A stretch of 64,000 nucleotides of DNA from Pseudomonas libanensis (lineage in GTDB: Bacteria; Pseudomonadota; Gammaproteobacteria; Pseudomonadales; Pseudomonadaceae). Within the stretch, counting starts at the first letter, position 1; every line of letters starts with the position of its first letter. Below are positions 44,609 to 54,552 of this stretch, in pieces. Position numbers and translations under genes: made by a program. The notes under the pieces are model-generated. The model saw only the letters and a list, made by a program, of their open reading frames with translations. It ran no database searches and was not told where the DNA came from. The stretch covers positions 1 to 64,000 of the forward strand of contig NZ_JYLH01000003.1 of NCBI RefSeq assembly GCF_001439685.1, written 5' to 3'.

Positions 44609-46071
44609 TCTATTCCCAATTCGTTCCAGATCGCATCGACACGCGCCGTGACGGCTTCATCCTTGACGATCACCCGGCCCCACTCGCGAGTGGTCTCACC
44701 CGGCCACTTGTGGGTGGCATCCAGGCCCATCTTCGAGCCCAGCCCCGAGACCGGCGAGGCGAAGTCGAGGTAGTCGATCGGCGTGTTATCGATCATCACC
44801 GTGTCGCGCTTGGGGTCCATGCGCGTGGTGACGGCCCAGATCACGTCGTTCCAGTCCCGGGCATTGATGTCGTCGTCAGTGACGATAACGAACTTGGTGT
44901 ACATGAACTGTCGCAAAAACGACCACACACCCAACATGACCCGCTTGGCATGTCCCGGGTACGACTTCTTCATGGTCACGATCGCCATGCGGTACGAGCA
45001 ACCTTCCGGCGGCAGGTAGAAGTCGGTGATTTCGGGGAATTGCTTTTGCAGGATCGGCACGAACACTTCGTTGAGCGCCACGCCGAGGATGGCCGGCTCA
45101 TCCGGCGGACGGCCCGTGTAGGTACTGTGGTAGATCGGCTTGATCCGATGGGTGATGCGCTCGACGGTAAACACCGGGAAGCTATCGACTTCGTTGTAGT
45201 AGCCGGTGTGATCGCCGTAAGGGCCTTCATCGGCCATCTCGCCCGGGTGAATCACGCCCTCGAGGATGATTTCGGCGGTGGCCGGTACTTGCAGGTCGTT
45301 ACCGCGGCACTTGACCAATTCGGTGCGGTTACCGCGCAGCAAACCGGCGAAGGCGTATTCGGACAGGCTGTCGGGCACAGGCGTCACGGCGCCGAGGATG
45401 GTGGCCGGATCGGCACCCAAAGCGACTGAAACCGGAAATGGCTGGCCGGGATGCTTCTCGCACCACTCACGGAAGTCGAGAGCGCCGCCACGGTGGCTCA
45501 GCCAGCGCATGATCACCTTGTTACGGCCGATGACTTGCTGACGGTAGATGCCGAGGTTCTGGCGGTCCTTGTTCGGGCCCTTGGTAACGGTCAGGCCCCA
45601 CGTAATCAGCGGCCCAACGTCGCCCGGCCAGCAGGTTTGCACCGGGAGCATGGCCAGGTCGACATCATCGCCCTCGATGACCACTTCCTGGCATACCGCG
45701 TCCTTGACCACCTTGGGGGCCATGGCAATGATTTTGCGGAAGATCGGCAGCTTCGACCAGGCGTCCTTCAAGCCCTTGGGCGGCTCGGGTTCCTTGAGAA
45801 AGGCCAGCAATTTGCCGATCTCGCGCAGTTCGCTGACCGACTCGGCGCCCATGCCAAAGGCCACACGCTCGGGAGTACCGAACAGGTTGCCCAGCACCGG
45901 AATGTCAAAGCCGGTCGGTTTTTCGAACAGCAGCGCCGGGCCCTTGCTGCGCAAGGTGCGGTCGCAAATCTCAGTCATTTCCAGCACCGGAGAAATCGGC
46001 ATCTGGATACGTTTCAACTCTCCGCGCTGCTCAAGTTGCTGCACGAAATCCCGAAGATCCTTGAATTTCAT
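44605..46071 (-). CDS. ubiD: 3-polyprenyl-4-hydroxybenzoate decarboxylase UbiD
   Basis: A 488-residue prenylated-FMN enzyme that decarboxylates the ubiquinone precursor. Family marks are [66 protein letters not shown] with acidic active-site residues, and [22 protein letters not shown]. The start at 46071 removes four residues from the longest frame and has GGGTGG upstream. It needs UbiX-made cofactor (not in the window). The overlapping downstream reductase probably acts with it. Confidence 0.95.
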   Translation of the reverse strand: MKFKDLRDFVQQLEQRGELKRIQMPISPVLEMTEICDRTLRSKGPALLFEKPTGFDIPVLGNLFGTPERVAFGMGAESVSELREIGKLLAFLKEPEPPKGLKDAWSKLPIFRKIIAMAPKVVKDAVCQEVVIEGDDVDLAMLPVQTCWPGDVGPLITWGLTVTKGPNKDRQNLGIYRQQVIGRNKVIMRWLSHRGGALDFREWCEKHPGQPFPVSVALGADPATILGAVTPVPDSLSEYAFAGLLRGNRTELVKCRGNDLQVPATAEIILEGVIHPGEMADEGPYGDHTGYYNEVDSFPVFTVERITHRIKPIYHSTYTGRPPDEPAILGVALNEVFVPILQKQFPEITDFYLPPEGCSYRMAIVTMKKSYPGHAKRVMLGVWSFLRQFMYTKFVIVTDDDINARDWNDVIWAVTTRMDPKRDTVMIDNTPIDYLDFASPVSGLGSKMGLDATHKWPGETTREWGRVIVKDEAVTARVDAIWNELGID

Positions 46072-46130
46072 TAACCATGCCACCCGTAAAATAGGCGTAC
46101 ATCCTACCTGCTCTGAGGGCGGCTGGCAGC

Positions 46131-48113
46131 TTAATTGGCCGTCAGCCCTCGTGATTGCAAGGAACTGAACAATGGTTCCAGGAAGGCTTCGATGTGCCGG
46201 GCACCAACGTCTGACAGATGGTTATCGTCGGTATACAACGCTCGACCATTGAGTTCGACCCGGCACAAACCATCGGCGCCGCACAGCAGGGGCGCAGGGT
46301 CCAGCACCTTGACACCGCTGTCGCCCGCCGCCAGTTCGTCAAACAACTGCGTGATAAAGGCCTGGCGCTTCACATGCTCGGCTACGGCGAGCCCTTCACC
46401 CTCCACTGGCCGGTTCATCATCGCCAGGCGGCTGAGACGGTAAGGCACGATGATTTCCTGCAGCGGCACTTCCTTGACCAGCCATACCTGATGCCCGGCA
46501 GCACGCAAACTCTGGATGCGTTCACGCAGGCCCTGGGCAAAACGTTGCTCGGCGACGGCACGCACATACTGGCCAGTGCCGGGGTCCTTAAGCGCATGCT
46601 CCTTGTCACCCGACATTTGCCCATAGACGTACAGGCTCCAACGGGCCGCCAGCACCACGTCGCTGAACGCCTGCTCGGCCATGGCCTTCTCGACGCGACG
46701 GTTGAAGTGCGCGCATCGAGCAATATTCTCCAGGCCATCCAGCGGGATACAGCCGGCAAAACTGGCCTCTACCAAGCTGATATCGTGGCGATCAGCACCC
46801 TCTTTGAGCGCGGGTATCAGCGCAGTGGCGTGACTGTCGCCCCATACCAGCGCTGAAACAGATTGGCTTTTCGGACCGAAATGGCAGAACAGCCGATCAT
46901 CGGGGGTGTCTTTGTCAGCCATGCACGCCAGCAGGTCCGGGCTCCACTTCTTGGCCTGGGCAAAACGCAATGCCTGTTCAGACAAGCGCGAAGGCACACC
47001 ATCGAACTCACGTATCGCCAAGCCGGTAAAGCCAAGGGCCAGGATGCCGACCAAGGCTGAAGCCAGAATCGCCTTGCGCCCGGCCAGCAGGCGTTTTTCC
47101 CGGAACGGCGTTTCCACGAAGCGCCAGGACAGGTAGCCCAGCACCAGCGACAGCAGCATCAACCCGGCCAGTTCCAGGGCGCTCAAGCCATCCACTGCGG
47201 CATAGTTGGCGTACACGAAAACCGGCCAGTGCCAGAGGTACCAGGAATAGGAAATCAGCCCGATACCTACCATCACCCGCGTACTCAATAGGCGGCCGAC
47301 CCAGGTGTGCTGCTGGCCGTTGGCCCAGATCAAGCCGACGACCCCCAGCACAGGCAATAGAGCGGTTGCGCCGGGAAACGGTGTTTTTGCGTCATAACCC
47401 AATACAGCGATCAGTATCAGTGCCATGGAGGCCAGGCTGACCCCTTGCGCCAAAGCGGGCGAAGCGCGCCACTCATGCTTGGGCAACACTGCCAGCATCG
47501 CGCCGGCCAGCAATTCCCAGGCGCGCAGATGCAACAGGAAGAAAGCTTTTTGCGGCTCATGCTCAACCGCCCAGACGCTCATGCCAAAAGACCCGAGCAA
47601 CACCGCGAACAGCGCCAGGCGCCAGTGTTTCAGGCGGCTCGACAGCAACGCCAGCAACAGCGGGAAGAAGATATAGAACTGCTCCTCTACCGCCAGCGAC
47701 CAGGTATGCAGCAAGGGTTTGATGTCTGAAGACACATCGAAATAGCCATGCTGACGCGAGAACAGCAAGTTGGAGGTAAACGTCACCTGATAGTGCGCCG
47801 ACCGGCCCAACTCCTCGTAGTCTTTGGGCGCCAACAGAAACCAACCCACTGCCAGTGTCGCAGCGATCATCACAAACAGCGCGGGCAGGATACGCCGGGC
47901 GCGGCGAGCCCAGAAATCGATGAAACTGAAGCGGCCAGCCTGGCGCTCACGCCAGATAATTGACGTAATTAAAAAGCCGGAAATGACGAAGAACACATCA
48001 ACGCCAACAAAACCGCCAGTAATGCCAGGAACGCCAAAATGAAATAATACGACTGCGAGGACAGCGATGGCACGCAGGCCGTCGATGTCTCTGCGGTAAG
48101 CAAGAGTGGTCAT
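46131..48113 (-). CDS. OafA-type acyltransferase with C-terminal SGNH domain
   Basis: A 660-residue inner-membrane O-acyltransferase. The acyltransferase-3 part (about residues 1-370) opens [25 protein letters not shown] with ten or so helices and [13 protein letters not shown]. The C-terminal SGNH part (about 420-655) carries [15 protein letters not shown] (block I Ser) and [14 protein letters not shown] (Asp-His pair). Such fusions acetylate O-antigen or peptidoglycan sugars in the periplasm. The same position in P. aeruginosa holds an O-antigen acetylase candidate. The substrate is not determinable. Confidence 0.9.
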   Translation of the reverse strand: MTTLAYRRDIDGLRAIAVLAVVLFHFGVPGITGGFVGVDVFFVISGFLITSIIWRERQAGRFSFIDFWARRARRILPALFVMIAATLAVGWFLLAPKDYEELGRSAHYQVTFTSNLLFSRQHGYFDVSSDIKPLLHTWSLAVEEQFYIFFPLLLALLSSRLKHWRLALFAVLLGSFGMSVWAVEHEPQKAFFLLHLRAWELLAGAMLAVLPKHEWRASPALAQGVSLASMALILIAVLGYDAKTPFPGATALLPVLGVVGLIWANGQQHTWVGRLLSTRVMVGIGLISYSWYLWHWPVFVYANYAAVDGLSALELAGLMLLSLVLGYLSWRFVETPFREKRLLAGRKAILASALVGILALGFTGLAIREFDGVPSRLSEQALRFAQAKKWSPDLLACMADKDTPDDRLFCHFGPKSQSVSALVWGDSHATALIPALKEGADRHDISLVEASFAGCIPLDGLENIARCAHFNRRVEKAMAEQAFSDVVLAARWSLYVYGQMSGDKEHALKDPGTGQYVRAVAEQRFAQGLRERIQSLRAAGHQVWLVKEVPLQEIIVPYRLSRLAMMNRPVEGEGLAVAEHVKRQAFITQLFDELAAGDSGVKVLDPAPLLCGADGLCRVELNGRALYTDDNHLSDVGARHIEAFLEPLFSSLQSRGLTAN

Positions 48114-48215
48114 AAGGATGTGGTCAGTCTGTGACGAAAAGGATGAGCGTAGTCACGCGTCAATTTTTGTTACTAATCGGATACTTATGCCACAAATACG
48201 TACGAATCTCGACGC

Positions 48216-48252
48216 AAAAAAAATGGCGCCCCTTGAGGGGTGCCATTTTTTT
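48216..48252 (-). terminator. Intrinsic terminator after rho (bidirectional shape)
   Basis: ATGGCGCCCC and GGGGTGCCAT flank TTGA, with A- and T-runs on both sides. It lies about 18 bases after the rho stop. On the minus strand the stem has one A-C mismatch. Confidence 0.85.
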
Positions 48253-48269
48253 GGACCTGAAACGCTGTA

Positions 48270-49529
<1,260 letters not shown>

Positions 49530-49549
49530 ATAGGAATGACGTAATCATT

Positions 49550-49660
49550 TTATGGAGGGGGGAAATTAAGCTTTTGGCTTAATGAGGCCGCGCCGCAGAG
49601 AAGGCGACAGGATCGCGTACTAATCGAAAAAGGAATGCGTCGGCGACGGCTTGCAGGGGG
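49550..49660 (-). ncRNA. Structured rho leader (candidate Pseudomon-Rho motif)
   Basis: The 5' leader of rho contains a hairpin ATTAAGC/GCTTAAT with loop CAAAA (49565-49583), a C-rich tract before it and a GC-rich arm further upstream. A conserved RNA called Pseudomon-Rho was described upstream of rho in pseudomonads; this position fits, but I could not compare the covariance model. Boundaries are approximate. Confidence 0.5.
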
Positions 49661-49725
49661 CAGTGGAGAAACCAGTGCGGGACCGAATGTACCACCTGAG
49701 TTTCTGAGCGTCTAGCCCTGTTTCA

Positions 49726-49758
49726 CGAAAAAGCCCCGCGATTTGCGGGGCTTTTTCG
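49726..49758 (-). terminator. Intrinsic terminator of trxA
   Basis: AAAAAGCCCCGC pairs with GCGGGGCTTTTT across GATTT, starting eight bases after the trxA stop; symmetrical A and T runs allow function on both strands. It separates trxA from rho. Confidence 0.93.
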
Positions 49759-49765
49759 ATGACGC

Positions 49766-50095
49766 TTAGATGTTCGCGTCGAGGAAAGCTTGCAGCTGGG
49801 ACTTCGACAGTGCGCCCACTTTAGTGGCTTCGACGTTGCCGTTCTTGAACAGCATCAGCGTAGGAATGCCGCGCACGCCATGCTTGGCTGGGGTTTCCTG
49901 GTTGTCGTCGATGTTCAGCTTGGCGATGGTCAACTTGCCTTCGTAGGTGGTTGCAATGTCGTCCAGGACCGGAGCGATCATTTTGCAAGGGCCACACCAT
50001 TCAGCCCAGTAGTCAACCAGCACCGGGCCTTGAGCCTTGAGTACTTCGGCCTCAAAGGTCGCGTCGGTGACGTGCTTGATAAGATCGTTGCTCAT
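49766..50095 (-). CDS. trxA: Thioredoxin 1
   Basis: A 109-residue thioredoxin with the redox pair Cys34-Cys37 in [13 protein letters not shown] and the cis-Pro loop [11 protein letters not shown]. It is the general cytoplasmic disulfide reductant and also serves sulfur assimilation (PAPS reductase). The start at 50095 follows GGAGACATCC. Its place upstream of rho is conserved from E. coli to pseudomonads. Confidence 0.98.
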   Translation of the reverse strand: MSNDLIKHVTDATFEAEVLKAQGPVLVDYWAEWCGPCKMIAPVLDDIATTYEGKLTIAKLNIDDNQETPAKHGVRGIPTLMLFKNGNVEATKVGALSKSQLQAFLDANI

Positions 50096-50216
50096 GGATG
50101 TCTCCGGAATGTAAGCAAAAAAAACGTGACCCATCATAGCCGCCCTTCCCTCGTTCAGGAAGTCGCGTCTGATTGAGTCTTGCTATGGTGCCCCATGAGT
50201 TTGGGTATAGCCCAAC

Positions 50217-50912
50217 TCACGGCGTAACGGGTGTCACGAACACGATACCCGTGCGCAACGCCGCATTGCGTACGTGCTCCTGCATGGTTTTCTGTGATGT
50301 CGCACTGGCGCGTCGGGCCAGGGCACGCAGGATCTTGCGGTGCTCCTGCCAGGTTTCCATGGCTCGTTCCGGTCGGATGAACGGTAGTTTCTGGCTCTCC
50401 AGGAACACCTCGGCGCTGGCACTGAGGATGCTCACCATGGCCTGGTTGCCGCTGGCCAGCAGGATGCGCTGGTGAAACTCGAAGTCCAGACGGGCGGCCG
50501 CTTCGAAATCCCCAGCCTTGAGCACGTTGCGCATCGCAGCAACATTGTCCTCCAGGCTGTCCAGCTCATCAATGGTCAGTGTCACCGCCGCCAAACCCGC
50601 GGCGAACCCCTCCAATGCGTAGCGCAACTGGAAGATATCCAGGGGTGTGGCCTGCGCCGCGAAGGGCCAGGCGAACCCCGGCACGTCTTGCAGGGCTTGC
50701 ACGAACACGCCTTTACCCGGCTGCACGCTGACCACGCCCAAGGCACTCAGGGACGACAATGCCTCGCGCAACGACGCCCGGCTCACCCCTAATTGCACCG
50801 CCAGGTCACGCTGGGAAGGCAACGCATCGCCCGGCCCGAAGCCCTGCTCCTTGATCAGCTTGCGGATGGCTTGCAGGGCCGCCTCCGGTACGGCTTGGGC
50901 AATGGAATTCAT
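50217..50912 (-). CDS. GntR/FadR-family transcriptional regulator
   Basis: A 231-residue regulator. The winged helix (about residues 8-75) has IRKLIKEQGFGPGDALPSQRDLAVQLGVSRASLREALSSL (in parts: LPSQRDLAVQLGVS, RASLREAL), followed by an FCD all-helical ligand domain with DFEFHQRILLASGN. It is divergent from an amino-acid ABC operon, with a strong palindrome between them at 50946-50965, so it probably controls that transporter and itself. The ligand is unknown. Confidence 0.9.
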   Translation of the reverse strand: MNSIAQAVPEAALQAIRKLIKEQGFGPGDALPSQRDLAVQLGVSRASLREALSSLSALGVVSVQPGKGVFVQALQDVPGFAWPFAAQATPLDIFQLRYALEGFAAGLAAVTLTIDELDSLEDNVAAMRNVLKAGDFEAAARLDFEFHQRILLASGNQAMVSILSASAEVFLESQKLPFIRPERAMETWQEHRKILRALARRASATSQKTMQEHVRNAALRTGIVFVTPVTP

Positions 50913-50945
50913 AAAAAACCAGGTTTCCAGGTCATTGTGCAGCTA

Positions 50946-50965
50946 GTTGTAAAGCTATTTACAAC
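50946..50965. promoter_or_regulatory. Palindromic candidate operator for the GntR regulator
   Basis: Arms GTTGTAAA (50946-50953) and TTTACAAC (50958-50965) flank GCTA in the divergent region, 34 bases upstream of the regulator start. TTGT..ACAA ends are frequent in FadR-type sites. Confidence 0.55.
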
Positions 50966-51165
50966 CGGCTGCAAGCCACGCCCCAAAGGGGCTCGCACGG
51001 TTTTGTCGACGCCCGAAAAGAGTGCGAAACGGGCTACAACTGTTCAGACCAGTAAGACCGCCGCAGCCAGCAAATCCAAGCGTTGCAGGCCATTGCAAGA
51101 GGAGTGGCATGGGCTGTGCACTGAGCAAATCCAGAAAATCCCTTCGCCTTTTTCGGAGAGTTGTC

Positions 51166-51951
51166 ATGACCAAGCGCTACAGCGCCCTGCTCACTGCCCT
51201 GTTTGCCAGCCTGATGCTGAGCCAGGCTCCCGTCCAGGCTAATGGTCTGGATGACATCGTCGCCCGTGGCACCCTCAAGGTCGCCGTGCCCCAGGACTTC
51301 CCGCCATTTGGTTCGGTCGGCCCCGACATGCAGCCACGCGGCCTGGACATCGACACCGCCAAGCTGCTGGCCGACCAGCTCAAGGTCAAGCTGGAACTGA
51401 CCCCGGTCAACAGCACCAACCGTATTCCGTTCCTCACCACCGGCAAGGTCGACCTGGTGATCTCCAGCCTGGGCAAAAACCCCGAGCGTGAAAAGGTCAT
51501 CGACTTCTCCAAGGCCTACGCCCCGTTCTACCTGGCCGTGTTCGGGCCGCCCGAGGCCGCCATTGGCAGCACCGATGACCTCAAGGGCAAGACGATCAGT
51601 GTGACCCGCGGCGCCATCGAGGATATCGAGCTGACCGCAGTGGCCCCCAAGGAAGCTACGATCAAGCGCTTCGAAGACAACAATTCGACCATCGCCGCCT
51701 ACCTGGCCGGCCAGGTCGACCTGATCGCCAGCGGCAACGTCGTCATGGTCGCCATCAGCGAACGCAACCCCAAACGCGTACCTGCGCTGAAGGTCAAGCT
51801 CAAGGATTCGCCGGTGTACGTGGGCGTGAACAAGAACGAGCCGGCGTTGCTGGAGAAGGTCAACCAAATCCTGGTCACGGCCAAGGCTGACGGCAGCCTG
51901 GAAAAGAACGCACTGCAATGGCTCAAAGAGCCGCTGCCTGCCGATCTCTGA
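51166..51951 (+). CDS. Polar amino-acid ABC transporter substrate-binding protein
   Basis: A 261-residue type 2 binding protein of the HisJ/GlnH family. The signal peptide (about residues 1-25, ending VQAN) precedes GTLKVAVPQDFPPFGSVGPDMQPRGLDIDTAKLLAD, and the carboxylate/amino site region includes VDLVISSLGKNPEREKVIDFS. GGAGAG lies upstream of the ATG at 51166; longer frames lack a signal. It leads a four-gene operon (binding protein, two permeases, ATPase). Specificity is not predictable by eye. Confidence 0.9.
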   Translation: MTKRYSALLTALFASLMLSQAPVQANGLDDIVARGTLKVAVPQDFPPFGSVGPDMQPRGLDIDTAKLLADQLKVKLELTPVNSTNRIPFLTTGKVDLVISSLGKNPEREKVIDFSKAYAPFYLAVFGPPEAAIGSTDDLKGKTISVTRGAIEDIELTAVAPKEATIKRFEDNNSTIAAYLAGQVDLIASGNVVMVAISERNPKRVPALKVKLKDSPVYVGVNKNEPALLEKVNQILVTAKADGSLEKNALQWLKEPLPADL

Positions 51952-51965
51952 AGCGGAGCTGACAG

Positions 51966-52634
51966 ATGGCCTATCAATTCGACTTCGTGCCAGTGCTGGC
52001 CAATACCGACCTGCTGCTGCGCGGCGCACTGTTCACCCTGGAGCTGACGGCCATCGGCGCGATCCTCGGGGTTGCCCTGGGCACCCTCGGCGCCGTGGTA
52101 AGGGCGTGGAAGATCCAGCCGTTTGCGTGGATCTTTGGTGTGTATGTTGAATTGATCCGCAACACACCCTTCCTGGTGCAGTTGTTCTTCATCTTCTTCG
52201 GCCTGCCGTCCCTGGGGCTGAAAATCACCGAGTGGCAAGCCGCAGTGCTGGCAATGGTGATCAACCTCGGGGCCTACTCCACCGAGATCATCCGCGCCGG
52301 GATCCTGGCCATCCCACGCGGGCAACTGGAAGCAGCAGCAGCGTTGGCGATGACGCGCTTCGAAGCGTTCCGCCATGTGGTGTTGCTGCCGGCGCTGGGC
52401 AAGGTGTGGCCGGCCCTGAGCAGCCAGATCATCATCGTGATGCTTGGTTCGGCGGTGTGTTCGCAGATCGCGACTGAAGAATTGAGCTTTGCCGCCAACT
52501 TTATCCAGTCGCGCAATTTCCGTGCATTTGAAACCTATGCCCTGACCACCCTTGTTTACCTGTGCATGGCGCTGATGATTCGCCAATTGCTCAATTGGAT
52601 CGGCCGGCGATTTGTGATGAGGAACAGCCGATGA
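51966..52634 (+). CDS. Amino-acid ABC transporter permease, first
   Basis: A 222-residue HisM/HisQ-type inner-membrane permease with about five helices and the motif YVELIRNTPFLVQLFFIFFGLP, plus the EAA loop EAAAALAMTRFEAFRHVVLLPAL. It starts 15 bases after the binding-protein stop and overlaps the next permease by four bases, consistent with a heterodimeric channel. Confidence 0.9.
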   Translation: MAYQFDFVPVLANTDLLLRGALFTLELTAIGAILGVALGTLGAVVRAWKIQPFAWIFGVYVELIRNTPFLVQLFFIFFGLPSLGLKITEWQAAVLAMVINLGAYSTEIIRAGILAIPRGQLEAAAALAMTRFEAFRHVVLLPALGKVWPALSSQIIIVMLGSAVCSQIATEELSFAANFIQSRNFRAFETYALTTLVYLCMALMIRQLLNWIGRRFVMRNSR

Positions 52635-53281
52635 GTGAGTTCACCTTGTGGGACATCGTGCGCAACCTGTTCACTGGCCTGCAATGGACGCTGCTCTTGT
52701 CATTGGTGGCGTTCGTGGGCGGCGGCCTGATCGGCCTGCTGGTGATGACGATGCGCATCAGCCGTGCAGCGTTCCTGCGCAATAGTGCCCGCACCTATAT
52801 CGAACTGTTCCAGGGCACGCCGTTGCTGATGCAGTTGTTCCTGGTGTTCTTCGGCGTCGCCCTGCTCGGCGTGGATATATCGCCCTGGCTGGCTGCGGCA
52901 ATCGCCTTGACCCTGTTTACCAGCGCTTACCTGGCCGAAATCTGGCGCGGCTGCGTGGACTCCATCGCCCACGGCCAATGGGAGGCCTCCGCCAGCCTGG
53001 CCCTGAACCCACTTGAACAACTTCGCTATGTGATCCTGCCGCAAGCGCTGCGCATTGCCGTCGCGCCCACAGTGGGCTTTTCGGTGCAGGTGGTCAAAGG
53101 CACCGCCGTGACCTCCATCATCGGCTTCACCGAACTGACCAAGACCGGCGGCATGCTCGCCAATGCCACCTTCGAACCCTTCATGGTCTACGGCCTGGTG
53201 GCCCTCGGTTATTTCTTGCTCTGCTACCCCTTGTCCCTCAGTGCGCGCTACCTGGAAAGGAGACTGCATGCCTCTGCTTAG
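52631..53281 (+). CDS. Amino-acid ABC transporter permease, second
   Basis: A 216-residue partner permease with YIELFQGTPLLMQLFLVFFGV and the EAA loop EASASLALNPLEQLRYVILPQALR. The start at 52631 overlaps the preceding stop (ATGA), and its 3' end overlaps the ATPase gene by 14 bases. The pair forms the membrane channel of the importer. Confidence 0.9.
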   Translation: MSEFTLWDIVRNLFTGLQWTLLLSLVAFVGGGLIGLLVMTMRISRAAFLRNSARTYIELFQGTPLLMQLFLVFFGVALLGVDISPWLAAAIALTLFTSAYLAEIWRGCVDSIAHGQWEASASLALNPLEQLRYVILPQALRIAVAPTVGFSVQVVKGTAVTSIIGFTELTKTGGMLANATFEPFMVYGLVALGYFLLCYPLSLSARYLERRLHASA

Positions 53282-54005
53282 AATTTCGGCCCTGCATAAG
53301 TATTACGGTGATCACCACGTCCTCAAGGGTATTGACCTGACGGTGGATGAAGGCCAGGTGGTGGCGATCATCGGCCGCAGCGGCTCGGGCAAGTCCACCT
53401 TGCTGCGCACCCTCAACGGCCTGGAGTCGATCAACGACGGCGTGATCGAAGTCGATGGCGAATACCTGGATGCCGCTCGCGCCGACCTGCGTAGCCTGCG
53501 GCAGAAAGTCGGCATGGTGTTCCAGCAGTTCAACCTGTTCCCGCACCTGAGCGTTGGTGAAAACGTGATGCTGGCGCCGCAGGTGGTGCAGAAAGTGCCC
53601 AAGACCAAGGCGGCACAGCTGGCAAGGCAGATGCTCGAGCGGGTCGGGCTGGGCGAGAAGTTCGATGCCTTCCCCGATCGCTTGTCCGGCGGCCAGCAGC
53701 AACGGGTGGCCATTGCCCGGGCATTGGCGATGTCACCCAAGGTGCTCTTGTGCGATGAGATTACGTCGGCCCTGGACCCGGAGCTGGTTAACGAAGTGCT
53801 CAGTGTGGTGCGCCAATTGGCCCAGGACGGCATGACCCTGATCATGGTCACTCACGAGATGCGCTTTGCCCGGGAAGTCGGCGACAAACTGGTGTTCATG
53901 CACCAGGGCAAAGTGCATGAAACCGGTGACCCAAAAATGTTGTTTGCCAACCCAGGAACCGCCGAGCTTGCCCATTTCATTGGCTCGGTGGAACAACCGA
54001 GCTGA
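53268..54005 (+). CDS. Amino-acid ABC transporter ATPase
   Basis: A 245-residue HisP/GlnQ-type ATPase: Walker A GRSGSGKST (about residue 35), MVFQQFNLFPHLSVGENV Q-loop, signature LSGGQQQRVAIARAL, Walker B VLLCDEITSALDPELV with Ile in place of the common Pro after Glu, and H-loop MVTHEM. The start at 53268 has AAGGAG upstream. Its last 29 bases overlap the convergent fimbrial gene. Confidence 0.92.
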   Translation: MPLLRISALHKYYGDHHVLKGIDLTVDEGQVVAIIGRSGSGKSTLLRTLNGLESINDGVIEVDGEYLDAARADLRSLRQKVGMVFQQFNLFPHLSVGENVMLAPQVVQKVPKTKAAQLARQMLERVGLGEKFDAFPDRLSGGQQQRVAIARALAMSPKVLLCDEITSALDPELVNEVLSVVRQLAQDGMTLIMVTHEMRFAREVGDKLVFMHQGKVHETGDPKMLFANPGTAELAHFIGSVEQPS

Positions 54006-54552
54006 CCAGCTCAAAGCTGCCTTGCCCTTCCAAGTGGATTTCACTGCGTACCGCCAAGGCGTTAGAGGGCAGTTCGGCATGGATATCCACCAGGGCCGTG
54101 AGGCGCCGACCGACCACCGCCCGGCCGGCTGCGTGCGCTACCACCACCTGGCCGGGCAGCAACTGGCCGCTGGCTGGCGCGCCAGGCACATGGGCAACCG
54201 CCCAATCGACGGGGCGGCCGTCCACCTGGGCATTTTTGAGACTCAACCGGTAACGCCCCTCGCCGCCAAACCGAAAACCCTGCCCGTCGGCGGCAACGCC
54301 AACAAAACGCAGGGCCATGGCCGCTGGCTCAATGCAGAGTACATTCACGCTGAGCGAGCGGACAGCCAGTACCACTGTGGTGCTTTGAGCCTGTGCATCC
54401 CTGCGTATCGGGCCATAGTCGATGCGCGGCTGACTCAGCGATAGACGACAGTTTTCAGCCATCGCACCAGACGGCGCCAGCAACGTGCAACACAGCGCCA
54501 AGGGCAGGCTTGCAGCCTTAACCACCTTGGCAAACCGCCGATGCGGCTTCAT
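53977..54552 (-). CDS. Single-domain fimbrial subunit without N-terminal extension, probable tip
   Basis: A 191-residue exported pilin-like protein. The signal peptide (about residues 1-32, ending GAMA) is followed almost at once by ENCRLSLSQPRIDYGPIR. The first Cys is at mature residue 3, so the donor-strand extension present in the main subunit (58477 gene) is missing. A second Cys in VLCIEPAAMALRF completes the subunit disulfide. The C, IDYG and IR pattern shows paralogy with the main subunit. A subunit unable to donate a strand should sit at the fibre tip. It overlaps the usher end; an ATG at 54564 adds four residues. Confidence 0.75.
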   Translation of the reverse strand: MKPHRRFAKVVKAASLPLALCCTLLAPSGAMAENCRLSLSQPRIDYGPIRRDAQAQSTTVVLAVRSLSVNVLCIEPAAMALRFVGVAADGQGFRFGGEGRYRLSLKNAQVDGRPVDWAVAHVPGAPASGQLLPGQVVVAHAAGRAVVGRRLTALVDIHAELPSNALAVRSEIHLEGQGSFELVSSVVPPSQ

